Part shown: positions 49,646-57,812 of the stretch, piece by piece
Layout: every line of letters starts with the position of its first letter
Position numbering within the stretch: position 1 is the stretch's first letter
Source of the DNA: Enterococcus quebecensis
GTDB taxonomy: Bacteria > Bacillota > Bacilli > Lactobacillales > Enterococcaceae
Assembly (NCBI RefSeq): GCF_001730365.1
Contig: NZ_MIKB01000015.1
Coordinates: forward strand, 186,001-250,000
Direction: 5' to 3'
DNA length: 64,000 nt
Program-made: the position numbers and the translations under genes
The notes under the pieces: model-generated
Database searches by the model: none
Seen by the model: only the letters and a program-made list of their open reading frames with translations
What the model was told of the DNA's origin: nothing

Positions 49646-50674
49646 TTAAAGCAAAACATCTTGCTTGTCAATCGATTTAGTACTATTTCTTAAAATAAAT
49701 GTTGTATCAAAAATTTTATTTGGTATTTTTCCCTCAGGATGATTGATTGCTTCCACTAAATATTGTGCAGCATAAAAACCAATATCAAAACTAGGCTGAT
49801 AAACGGTAGTCAGTCCAGGTACCAAGTATTCTGAAATTTCCAATCCATCAAAACCGATAACAGAGATATCATCAGGAATTTTCTTGCCGCAACTCTCAAT
49901 CGCTTGATATGCTCCCATGGCCATTTCATCGTTCCCACAAAAAATCGCTGTGATCTTCTGATTTTTCAACACATTTTTAGCTGCTGTATAACCGCCACCT
50001 AAATTCAAATCACCACTACACATATATTCTTCTCTAAGAGGAATACCATTGTCTTTTAGCGCATGTTGATAAGCAGTCACTCTTTCCGTCAATTGATAGT
50101 AACCATCATTTTCTTTTAACATGCCAATATGCCTATGTCCTTGCTTAATCAAGTAGCACACCGCTTGGTAAACGCCTTCATATTCTTTCACAATAAGCCG
50201 TCCAGTTTCACGAGGATTTATGCCGCGATCAACAAGAATGACCGGCACTTTACGTTGAGTTTTGTTTCGTAAAATGTGATTCGTCGGTAAAATATTAGGT
50301 GTTGCAAAAATAATCCCATCCACTGATCGATGAACCAACTCTGTCACGTATTGAGTCGCTTTTTCTTCATCGTGTTTTGAGTTGCATAATAAAATCATGT
50401 ATCCTAAGGAATTCAGATACGTTTCCACACCTTCAATCACTTTAGCAAAGAAAAAATCAGTCACATCAGGTACCACCATGCCAATCGTTTTTGAATGCCG
50501 AGTAATTATATTAGAAGCAAAATAATCCGGTTTATAATCATATTCTTCAACAACAGCTAATACTTTCTTTCTGGTTTGCTCACTAAAACGACTCCCTTTA
50601 TTATTTAGAATCTGAGACACCGTTGTTACCGACACACCGGACATATCTGCTATTTCTTTAATGGTCAACTTCAT
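49646..50674 (-). CDS. LacI-family transcriptional regulator
   Basis: 342 residues. Helix-turn-helix TIKEIADMSGVSVTTVSQILN (residues 3-23) and hinge helix region, then a periplasmic-binding-protein-like sensor (TIGMVVPDVTDFFFAKVIEG; DDISVIGFDGLEISEYLVPG). It is RbsR/CcpA-like in layout and probably senses ribose, a nucleoside or a derivative, because it directly precedes the nucleoside operon. No CcpA-type HPr-contact residues could be judged by eye. A consensus cre lies at its own promoter. Confidence 0.88.
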   Translation of the reverse strand: MKLTIKEIADMSGVSVTTVSQILNNKGSRFSEQTRKKVLAVVEEYDYKPDYFASNIITRHSKTIGMVVPDVTDFFFAKVIEGVETYLNSLGYMILLCNSKHDEEKATQYVTELVHRSVDGIIFATPNILPTNHILRNKTQRKVPVILVDRGINPRETGRLIVKEYEGVYQAVCYLIKQGHRHIGMLKENDGYYQLTERVTAYQHALKDNGIPLREEYMCSGDLNLGGGYTAAKNVLKNQKITAIFCGNDEMAMGAYQAIESCGKKIPDDISVIGFDGLEISEYLVPGLTTVYQPSFDIGFYAAQYLVEAINHPEGKIPNKIFDTTFILRNSTKSIDKQDVLL

Positions 50675-50712
50675 AATCCACTCTCCCTTTTATCGACAAA
50701 CCCTACCAAATT

Positions 50713-50726
50713 TGTCAACGTTTTCA
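50713..50726 (-). promoter_or_regulatory. Consensus cre site at the LacI-type regulator promoter
   Basis: Minus-strand TGAAAACGTTGACA fits the cre consensus TGWAANCGNTNWCA at every position. It overlaps a perfect -35 box TTGACA (50713-50718); a -10 box is not obvious. It would repress the regulator gene and any read-through into pdp when preferred sugars are present, or serve as the regulator's own operator. Confidence 0.75.
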
Positions 50727-50803
50727 AAATACTTACTGAATGTTTCTATTTTATCAGAATTTGATGAAATAAAGTAGCTTAAGCGAATATAAAAAAAGAC
50801 AAC

Positions 50804-50829
50804 AAAAAAGGACTCTATCCAAAGAGCCC
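50804..50829 (-). terminator. Terminator after the UreI/AmiS-like gene
   Basis: GGGCTCT / AGAGTCC with one G-U pair (50810-50816 with 50823-50829) followed by six T on the minus strand. A second palindromic stretch rich in AGTAG / CTACT (about 50850-50893) lies between it and the stop codon. Confidence 0.75.
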
Positions 50830-50888
50830 CTAAAAAAGAATACAGGTTTAGTAGTAAGCGCTACTTTTTGCTTTATACTAAAGTAGTA

Positions 50889-51374
50889 CTACCAATTGTT
50901 AGTCAACATTAAAAGTCCTGGAATCCAACAAGTGACAATTCCTTCAAAAATAGCAAAATATAAGACAGGCTTTCCAATTTCTTTTTTCAAGACATATTCA
51001 ATAAAACCAGTCAGCCATAAAATTCCCCAAGATAACCAAATCAAAGCAAAACGCCAGTCACCTTCTATGGTGTAAGATATGTACGCCGCTGGAATTGTAT
51101 TTACTGCAACAAACAAAGCAAATATCCCATAAATACGCATATCTAAGTGAAAAACATAAATCACTCCAACCATCAAATATGTAAAGGCAAATAAATAACC
51201 TGTTCCAGCATCATAATATGCTCCTCGCCACAAGTAAATCGTATTGATAATAAACGAGAGGCTTCCTGTAAATAAATTCATCACACCTGTAGATTTTTTA
51301 TCCACTCCAGCTAATCCGCAATAACCGTTACTAATCAATGTAATTGCTACAAACAATAGCCCTACTCCTAACAA
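50889..51374 (-). CDS. UreI/AmiS-family channel (urea/amide or ammonium-related)
   Basis: 161 residues, six hydrophobic helices. Family motifs: LISNGYCGL and STGVMNLFTGSLS at the N-terminus, TGYLFAFTYLMVGV, VAVNTIPAA, then EGDWRFALIWLSWGILWLTGFIEYVLK and FEGIVTCWIPGLLML, closely following the proton-gated urea channel UreI and the AmiS amide transporter. The first frame start (GTG 51405-51407) lacks a ribosome binding site; the TTG at 51372-51374 has GGAGGG six bases upstream and gives LGVGLLFVAITLISNG, which aligns with UreI from its first residue. No urease or amidase gene is nearby; add on the opposite strand is. Confidence 0.82.
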   Translation of the reverse strand: MLGVGLLFVAITLISNGYCGLAGVDKKSTGVMNLFTGSLSFIINTIYLWRGAYYDAGTGYLFAFTYLMVGVIYVFHLDMRIYGIFALFVAVNTIPAAYISYTIEGDWRFALIWLSWGILWLTGFIEYVLKKEIGKPVLYFAIFEGIVTCWIPGLLMLTNNW

Positions 51375-51546
51375 AAAAATCCCTCCAATAGCTAATCGTT
51401 TTTCCACTGGACTATTTTACTTTAAATGACGCAAAAAAACTACTCTTATTGACAGCAGATGCTCCCCATGTTAAAGTCTTCAAAATACTTATCGAATGAA
51501 CCTTGCTTATTGCAAAATAATTTTACAAAGAAGAAAGGATGATACG

Positions 51547-52563
51547 GTGAAACGTGAACTTGTCAAAAAACTACCTAAAATTGAGCTACATTGTCATTTA
51601 GATGGATCTATCCGTCCTGAGACCTTAAGAAAAATAGCAGAGCAACAAGATATTTCTTTGCCTACAGATGATGGCCAATTAAAACAACTATTGGTTGCAC
51701 CTAAAGATTGTCAAGATTTAAATGACTACTTAAAACGATTTGAATTAGTTTTAACTTGTCTGCAAACAGAAACGGCTTTACAAACAGCAGCCTTTGACAT
51801 TATCAGCCAAGCAGCTGAAGAAAATATTCAATATATTGAAGTTCGCTTTGCACCATCTCTTCACACTGAAAAAGGTCTTTCTTTACCGAAAATAGTCACC
51901 GCTGTTTTGGCTGGTCTTAATCAAGGTCAACAACAATTCGGTGTAAAAAGTAACGCACTTTTATGTGGCATGCGCCATGAAGCGTTAACAGAAATTGAAA
52001 AAATTGTCCACTTAGCTGAAGAATTCAAAGAAAGTGGTGTGGTAGGATTCGATCTTGCAGGAAATGAAGTAGATTTCCCACCGTATACCTTTGAGGAAAC
52101 ATTAGCATTAGCCAACCAATTAAACATCCCTTTAACACTTCATGCAGGTGAATGCGGTTGTGGAAAAAATGTTGCCGATGCTGTTTATTTAGGCGCTAAA
52201 CGAATTGGGCATGGTATCGCCTTAAAAGACACGCCAGAATATTTTTCACTAATAAAAGAAAAAGATATTTTGATCGAAATGTGTCCCACAAGTAATTTCC
52301 AAACAAAAACAGTCACTGACTTAGCGGACTACCCTTTTCAATTGTTTCTTGATTCTGGTATCAAGGTTTGTATCAATACAGATAATCGTACAGTATCTGA
52401 TACAACCTTGACTGATGAATTCATGAAACTGCATGAATGGTACGATATCACTTATACAGATATGGAACAATTGAATCGAAATGCCATCGAGGGGGCTTTT
52501 ATCTCTAATAACGAGAAACAAGCACTTCACGAGCAATTGACGACTGGTTACCAATTAGATTAA
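51547..52563 (+). CDS. add: Adenosine deaminase
   Basis: 338 residues, TIM-barrel zinc enzyme. Hydrolyses adenosine/deoxyadenosine to inosine/deoxyinosine, which the purine nucleoside phosphorylases then use. Zinc ligands in IELHCHLDGSIRPETL (HxH near the N-terminus), THAGECG (His and catalytic Glu), RIGHGI and NTDNRTVS (Asp). The GTG start at 51547-51549 has GAAAGG eight bases upstream; the frame continues 17 codons further without support. Divergent from the UreI-like gene. Confidence 0.95.
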   Translation: MKRELVKKLPKIELHCHLDGSIRPETLRKIAEQQDISLPTDDGQLKQLLVAPKDCQDLNDYLKRFELVLTCLQTETALQTAAFDIISQAAEENIQYIEVRFAPSLHTEKGLSLPKIVTAVLAGLNQGQQQFGVKSNALLCGMRHEALTEIEKIVHLAEEFKESGVVGFDLAGNEVDFPPYTFEETLALANQLNIPLTLHAGECGCGKNVADAVYLGAKRIGHGIALKDTPEYFSLIKEKDILIEMCPTSNFQTKTVTDLADYPFQLFLDSGIKVCINTDNRTVSDTTLTDEFMKLHEWYDITYTDMEQLNRNAIEGAFISNNEKQALHEQLTTGYQLD

Positions 52564-52576
52564 AAACTCTATTACG

Positions 52577-52619
52577 AAAAAGCGTAATGAATCTTTATTA
52601 GATTTGTTACGTCTTTTTT
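52577..52619 (+). terminator. Bidirectional terminator after add
   Basis: AAAAAG-CGTAA..AATC pairs with GATT..TTACG-CTTTTTT (52577-52594 with about 52601-52619), T-run on the plus side and A-run at the start, so it can also stop transcription coming from the GH85 gene. Confidence 0.8.
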
Positions 52620-52620
52620 A

Positions 52621-52680
52621 CTGTAAATCCAAAAGACACTTTCCAACATCTGGAAAGTGCCTCTAACTATAGATTTACAG
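52621..52680 (-). terminator. Nested hairpin after the GH85 gene
   Basis: Outer stem CTGTAAATC / GATTTACAG (52621-52629 with 52672-52680) and inner stem CACTTTCCA / TGGAAAGTG (52637-52645 with 52651-52659). On the minus strand the inner stem is followed by TCTTTT. Confidence 0.65.
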
Positions 52681-52690
52681 CATTTAACAT

Positions 52691-55441
52691 CTACCCTCCA
52701 ACAATCCCCATTTGATTAACACCAATAATTTGCCAATCATAAATTCTTGCTGTCTTTCCATTTTGCTCAGCTTTCTCTAAGGAAAGTTTCACGTATCTGG
52801 CTTCGACTAGCTTAATAGCATCTTTACTACTATCTTCCGTATTATTTCTACGTTGAACAACGGTCATCCAGTTGTTCCCATCACTACTTACTGAAATATC
52901 GTAATCTCTAGTATTCCACTCTGAACTTTCACCGCCTGCACCAGCGTGGAACAGTTCAAAACCAGCAATCGTTTTTTGCGCCCCTAGATCAGCAATCATC
53001 CAAGGTTTATCACTGCCATTATCACACCACTTTGTGTTTAAATGCCCATCTAAAGCAAAAGGATAACTTTCACGCTCATTTGTATACCCAGAACCTTGCG
53101 TAGCAGTTGTTGTTGGTAATACTGATAGATTTTCTATTTTAATTCCACTATTTTGATCATAGACATGCAAATAGTTTTCTTTAATAATCTCGGTCTCACC
53201 TGATGCATTGACTGCCGTTGCTTTTACTGTATAAATACCCGCCTTAGCAAAGCTCAAAGAGACTTCCGTACCAGACGTTTCTTGCGGCGTAGCTCCAAGC
53301 ACTTCCCAGTTAACTGTTTCTGTTGATTTAGAAACAGTTGCTGATAAAGTAATGGTTTCTCCCACTGAAATCAGTGTACTGCTAGCATTGATCCCTATCT
53401 CTGGTTTTTTTAGTGATTCAAAAGTGTAAACTGCAGAAGCTCCCTTAGTTCTATCTTCCCGACCGTAATAATCAACTGGAATAACTTGATAATTTGCTAT
53501 ATCTCCTGTTCGTTTTTGATTTAATAATGTATACGCATTATTTGCTGTTTCACCTTCAAATTGTAATTGACCATCAACTTCTCGATAAATGCGATAAGAA
53601 ACTGTATTTTTCCCTTTCGTGTCCCAACTCATGCGAATACTTTCTGTTAAATCATCAACGATTGTTTTACCAGTAAAACGAACACCACTAACACTGCTGA
53701 CAGAAGTTGCTTTTTCTTTACCAATCATCATTTGACCTAAATGAATCGTCGCTGGTCCCGTCTGAGTGTTTTTCAAACTCAAACCAATCGTTGTAATGGT
53801 CTGACAAACAGCTGGTTTTAATGAATACGTGGTTTTCACCCAACCGTTCTCTAACATTTGCTGATTCCCTTTGATAACTAAAGGCTTGTCTTTTCCTTTC
53901 ATTTCTATAACTAAAGAAGCCTCATCTACACCTTTTGTTACAACAGATGCCGTTTCAGAAGTACTAACTTTCACTTGAGAGGCATATAGTTTGATAGAGC
54001 TTGTTTTCTCTGCCGTCATCGGACCCGACAATTTGATAGAAGAACCCCCATTAAATGCGTCTTCATAACTGATTGTCGCGCCAAGTTGATTACCGGCATC
54101 ATTATCAATGACCCAGCGATAGGTTGGCATAACATCTTGAATACTGCGATTATTGAACGTTCCGTCTTTGACTTTTGTTCCATTCTGATAAAAAGCATCC
54201 CCATTACCGACATTGAAATTCGTTAAAAACGGTGTACTTGTTATTGGTGATTTTTCAACAAAATAGCGAGAAACACCTTGCCATTCATTTTTAGTACTAG
54301 CTACTGAACGAGGGTCACCTTGCGGGTTGATCCACAGTAATTTTTCGTTCTCCCAGTATCGGTCAATATCATATTGTCCGCCATCCCGCAACGTCCAATC
54401 TGGAGCATAGAGTCCTAGAGAAACAAACGGTTGCCCATTGCTTCCTAAAATACTACTTGGTTTGCGCCAACTATTTACACCATTTGCTTGAACATCGATT
54501 CCAGCGAAAAGATCATATGGATCACGTTTTAATTCTGCCGCTTTTGTTCTAGACTCTTCCAATCCACGCCAACGAAAATCAATAAATAGTTTATCAGATA
54601 CACGTTTTTTACCGTCTTGAAAATAGCCCTGATTTTGTTCATTCAGCGCACCTTGCCATGCGACGTTACCACTAGGGATCATGGAATCATACCAAATAAC
54701 TTGTTGATTTTTCGGCTTACGCGCTTGCATATAACTTAAAAACTCTTTCATGGCACTAGCTGTTTGTGCATCAACATTGGTTTCTTGGTTGATGAACCAC
54801 CCATCGAAACCATACGCTTTCGACATTTCCAAAAGCTTATCCGCCATCGGAAAATTGCCTTTGCGGTCTTTTTGTACAAGTTGTTCTACCCACTCACTTT
54901 TACCGCCATAAGCTTCTGGTGGAAAAAAGACTGTTCCAACTACAGGTACACCATTTCTATGAGCAGAATCAGTCACATCTCCGCTTGGCGGAACAATGAT
55001 CCCTTCACCTGAAGAACCTGCCCAGGCAACTAGGGTATCCACATATTGCCAATTGGTAAAATTATAGATAGCTTTGTCTGTTCCTCCTTGTGATGGTGTT
55101 CCTTTTGTATGTCGATTCACTATTGCAATTGACAAAACTTTTGCATCGGTACTCTGATCAACATTGATTTTTTCCCCTTTAACCCGAGTTCTTAAAGGTA
55201 CTTTAGAAACATTAAACAGCCCATCAGCATCAGTTTTAAAACTCCAATTTAACAATGTCTCGGGAAATAGTGCAGTCGATTCAGGCGTTCGATCGACTAT
55301 AGGAATGCCCGTTTCTTGACCAATCCTAGTTTCAGATGCTTCCCCATAAACAGTTGACGCGAGCAGCACATTCGTTCCCAAGGCAAGTGCAATAGCTGCT
55401 GCTGAGTAACAAAACACATTTTTCCAATTTTTTTGTTTCAA
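52691..55441 (-). CDS. Secreted GH85 endo-beta-N-acetylglucosaminidase
   Basis: 916 residues. Signal peptide (about 1-33, cleavage near VYGEASE). The GH85 catalytic barrel (about 60-420) contains GFDGWFINQE, giving the Asn218-Gln-Glu220 catalytic pair of the family (Asn orients the substrate acetamido group; Glu is the acid/base). Beta-sandwich and fibronectin/Ig-like modules follow (about 480-760; the last one LISVGETITLSATVSKSTET is PKD/Ig-like), then an F5/8-type C (CBM32) domain (about 765-910: GYTNERESYPFALDGHLNTK, DIGAQ-like MIADLGAQKTIAGFELF). It cuts between the two GlcNAc residues of N-glycans. No sortase motif, so it is probably released. A cre-like site lies upstream. Confidence 0.92.
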   Translation of the reverse strand: MKQKNWKNVFCYSAAAIALALGTNVLLASTVYGEASETRIGQETGIPIVDRTPESTALFPETLLNWSFKTDADGLFNVSKVPLRTRVKGEKINVDQSTDAKVLSIAIVNRHTKGTPSQGGTDKAIYNFTNWQYVDTLVAWAGSSGEGIIVPPSGDVTDSAHRNGVPVVGTVFFPPEAYGGKSEWVEQLVQKDRKGNFPMADKLLEMSKAYGFDGWFINQETNVDAQTASAMKEFLSYMQARKPKNQQVIWYDSMIPSGNVAWQGALNEQNQGYFQDGKKRVSDKLFIDFRWRGLEESRTKAAELKRDPYDLFAGIDVQANGVNSWRKPSSILGSNGQPFVSLGLYAPDWTLRDGGQYDIDRYWENEKLLWINPQGDPRSVASTKNEWQGVSRYFVEKSPITSTPFLTNFNVGNGDAFYQNGTKVKDGTFNNRSIQDVMPTYRWVIDNDAGNQLGATISYEDAFNGGSSIKLSGPMTAEKTSSIKLYASQVKVSTSETASVVTKGVDEASLVIEMKGKDKPLVIKGNQQMLENGWVKTTYSLKPAVCQTITTIGLSLKNTQTGPATIHLGQMMIGKEKATSVSSVSGVRFTGKTIVDDLTESIRMSWDTKGKNTVSYRIYREVDGQLQFEGETANNAYTLLNQKRTGDIANYQVIPVDYYGREDRTKGASAVYTFESLKKPEIGINASSTLISVGETITLSATVSKSTETVNWEVLGATPQETSGTEVSLSFAKAGIYTVKATAVNASGETEIIKENYLHVYDQNSGIKIENLSVLPTTTATQGSGYTNERESYPFALDGHLNTKWCDNGSDKPWMIADLGAQKTIAGFELFHAGAGGESSEWNTRDYDISVSSDGNNWMTVVQRRNNTEDSSKDAIKLVEARYVKLSLEKAEQNGKTARIYDWQIIGVNQMGIVGG

Positions 55442-55501
55442 TGAATGAACCTCCTTTTGGTTATTTGCCTAAGTTTCAACATTATTCATTCTTACACAAA
55501 A

Positions 55502-55515
55502 TGATAGCGCTTTCC
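55502..55515 (-). promoter_or_regulatory. cre-like site upstream of the GH85 gene
   Basis: Minus-strand GGAAAGCGCTATCA matches the cre consensus at 13 of 14 positions. It overlaps a possible promoter TTGGAA - 17 bp - TAAGAA, so CcpA would repress the endoglycosidase when glucose is present. Confidence 0.65.
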
Positions 55516-55576
55516 AACCGAGTTATAAATAGACAAACTATAGTATTATTATCAAAAAGTATAGGTGTCATTTGAT

Positions 55577-55631
55577 TTTAAAAAAACAATCGCTGAACTA
55601 ACGAGTACTAAACTCCTTATTTCAGCGATTG
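55577..55631 (-). terminator. Terminator of the GH125-GH38-ROK-GH20 operon
   Basis: Perfect 11-bp stem CAATCGCTGAA / TTCAGCGATTG (55587-55597 with 55621-55631) followed by seven T on the minus strand, three bases after the GH20 stop. Confidence 0.88.
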
Positions 55632-55634
55632 CCG

Positions 55635-56933
55635 TTACTCCATCTTATAAAAATGATGAGAAATACCTTCCATTAGTTTGATAAGATCACTTAAGATTTC
55701 TTTTTCATTTTTAGCATCTGGTCTATCACACCAGACAGCTAAAGTTGCACCTTTAACTTGCATTCGATCCCTGGAAGAAACCCATTGATCTGACGCAAAC
55801 ATATTGGGGTGCCAATCGTCTTTTATTTTCTCAGACACAGGATAAGTATATCCAGCATTTTCACCAAGTACGTAATAAAGATAGTTATCATTGAAATTAA
55901 TCACTGAATACCCTTTATCTAAAAACATTTGTACAGGTGCCATCTCCTTTTGCCATTTGGTCCAGTAGGTAATTTCAGCAGCTTTTGTCAATGAAGAAGA
56001 TCCTTCATTTCTAAAAAAGGCATCGTTCCAGACTCTTGGTATAAATCCATGATCACTAACAAACGTTGCAACCTTATTAACATAGGCTTCAAATTTTTCC
56101 AAGCCATTATCAGCTAACGCCGGGTACTGCTCAAGTTGTTCAAAATCAACAAACTCATCTCCGCCAATATGAAAATAACGACTATCAGCAAACAAGTCCA
56201 TATATTCTTGATACAACGAAAGTACAAAAGATACCCCTTGTTCATTTGTAATATCTAACGCTGACGGCACTTTTTGATACTCACCCTGTTTCGTTATCAT
56301 GGTCAACTGCCACTCAGGATGCTTTTTCAGCAAGTGTTCCATATGCCCTGGTGTATCAAAATCAGGTATTATTTCAATGGATAGATAAGAAGCATATTGG
56401 ATGAGCTCTTCTATCTCTGCAACGGTCAAAAACTCAGCCGAAACAACTTCTGGGTAATGCACGGACTCAATCCGAAAACCTGTATTTTCTGAAAAATGCA
56501 GTTGTAGATAATTAAACCCATATAATGACATTTGTTCTAACATCTGATGCAAAATTTCTGGAGAAAAATATTTCCTACCGATATCCAACATCACGATTCG
56601 TTCCGCTAAGCTCTCCTGCATTTTTCCTGACTCGATTTTAGCACCATTTTTTAATTGATTGGCTAAATGCATCATCCCTCGAAAAGCGGTTAAGGGATTT
56701 CCTGCTAGGATCATCAAAGAATCAGCGGCGTCTATAACAAAAGAATCCTCCATCTTCGATGAAAACAAAACGGTAACTTCCGCCTCTTCAATCGTATCAA
56801 CAAAAGAGATTTTTTTATTTAATAACTGCTTATATAGATGGCTAACTCTATTTTTTTCTCCAGCAAACCTCGAATCTATAAAAAAATGAATCGTCTGCGC
56901 CTCATACAAAAGAGTAGACTTGTTTCCTTTCAC
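55635..56933 (-). CDS. GH20 beta-N-acetylhexosaminidase, cytoplasmic
   Basis: 432 residues, no signal peptide. Catalytic barrel with the GH20 signature HIGGDEF (Asp259-Glu260), DFDTPGH and an active-site Trp region (TYWTKWQ, TLAVWCDRPD). It would remove terminal beta-GlcNAc/GalNAc from imported N-glycan fragments. The start is a GTG at 56931-56933 that overlaps the ROK stop by four bases (GTGA) with AGGAGAG upstream; the longer frame lies inside the ROK gene. Comparable to the GH20C gene of the pneumococcal mannosidase locus. Confidence 0.88.
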   Translation of the reverse strand: MKGNKSTLLYEAQTIHFFIDSRFAGEKNRVSHLYKQLLNKKISFVDTIEEAEVTVLFSSKMEDSFVIDAADSLMILAGNPLTAFRGMMHLANQLKNGAKIESGKMQESLAERIVMLDIGRKYFSPEILHQMLEQMSLYGFNYLQLHFSENTGFRIESVHYPEVVSAEFLTVAEIEELIQYASYLSIEIIPDFDTPGHMEHLLKKHPEWQLTMITKQGEYQKVPSALDITNEQGVSFVLSLYQEYMDLFADSRYFHIGGDEFVDFEQLEQYPALADNGLEKFEAYVNKVATFVSDHGFIPRVWNDAFFRNEGSSSLTKAAEITYWTKWQKEMAPVQMFLDKGYSVINFNDNYLYYVLGENAGYTYPVSEKIKDDWHPNMFASDQWVSSRDRMQVKGATLAVWCDRPDAKNEKEILSDLIKLMEGISHHFYKME

Positions 56934-57799
56934 TTTAGACTCTCCTGTTCTTTCGCCAACAATAAACATCCCATCGTCCCGCTATTATCACCTAGATCAC
57001 AGCCGACAATGTATTCCTCTAAATCAGGCAACTCAACATAACCACCTAATTGTTTTACAAGAGATTCACGAATTTTGGGAAAGAGGTGCTGTTGTTTCAT
57101 TACACCACCGCCCAAAATAATTTTCTCAGGCGATAGTATCAACGTGTAGTTCATTAAAGCTTGAGCTAGATAAAACGCTTCTATCGCCCAAACATCATGA
57201 GTCCCTTCCAACAATTGACCTTTCACGCCTGTTCTTTTTTCCAAAGCCGGACCAGCAGCTAACCCTTCTAGACAATGAGAATGATAAGGACAAGTACTTT
57301 CTAATGTATCATCTGGATGACGCGCAACAGAAATATGTCCCATCTCTGGATGACTAAACCCTTGCAATACATCGCCATTCACAACAGCACCACCACCAAC
57401 TCCTGTTCCAACCGTCAAGTAGATGCAGCTTTGTGTATTTTTCCCAGCGCCTAAATGCATTTCGCCGTAAGCCGCTGCGTTAACATCTGTCGTCCAAGCA
57501 ATTGGTATATCATAACGTTTTTTTAATGCGCCTAAGAAATCAACATTTTTCCACCCTAACTTTGGTGTAGATGTAATATAACCGTACGTACTTGATTGAC
57601 GATTGACATCAATGGGGCCAAAAGACCCCACACCAAGAGCTTTTAATTGATAGGCATCAAAAAAAGCAAAGACTTGCGCTAGTGTTTCTTCTGGCAAAGT
57701 AGTTGGCAAACTGATTCGCTCAACAATCTGTAAGTCTTCATCCGCTACAGCGCAGACAAATTTAGTCCCGCCAGCTTCAATAGATCCATAGTATTCCAT
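56930..57799 (-). CDS. ROK-family sugar kinase (fructokinase/mannokinase type)
   Basis: 289 residues. N-terminal ATP site YGSIEAGGTKFVCAVAD, sugar-binding TTDVNAAAYGE, TVGTGVGGGAV and the zinc-binding motif H..CPYHSHCLEGLAAGPALE, of the fructokinase-like ROK subgroup rather than the CxCGxxGCxE glucokinase type. In this operon it most likely phosphorylates free mannose released by the mannosidases. Coupled to GH20 by a four-base overlap; 13 bp after GH38. Confidence 0.9.
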   Translation of the reverse strand: MEYYGSIEAGGTKFVCAVADEDLQIVERISLPTTLPEETLAQVFAFFDAYQLKALGVGSFGPIDVNRQSSTYGYITSTPKLGWKNVDFLGALKKRYDIPIAWTTDVNAAAYGEMHLGAGKNTQSCIYLTVGTGVGGGAVVNGDVLQGFSHPEMGHISVARHPDDTLESTCPYHSHCLEGLAAGPALEKRTGVKGQLLEGTHDVWAIEAFYLAQALMNYTLILSPEKIILGGGVMKQQHLFPKIRESLVKQLGGYVELPDLEEYIVGCDLGDNSGTMGCLLLAKEQESLK

Positions 57800-57812
57800 C
57801 TAAATCCTCTCC

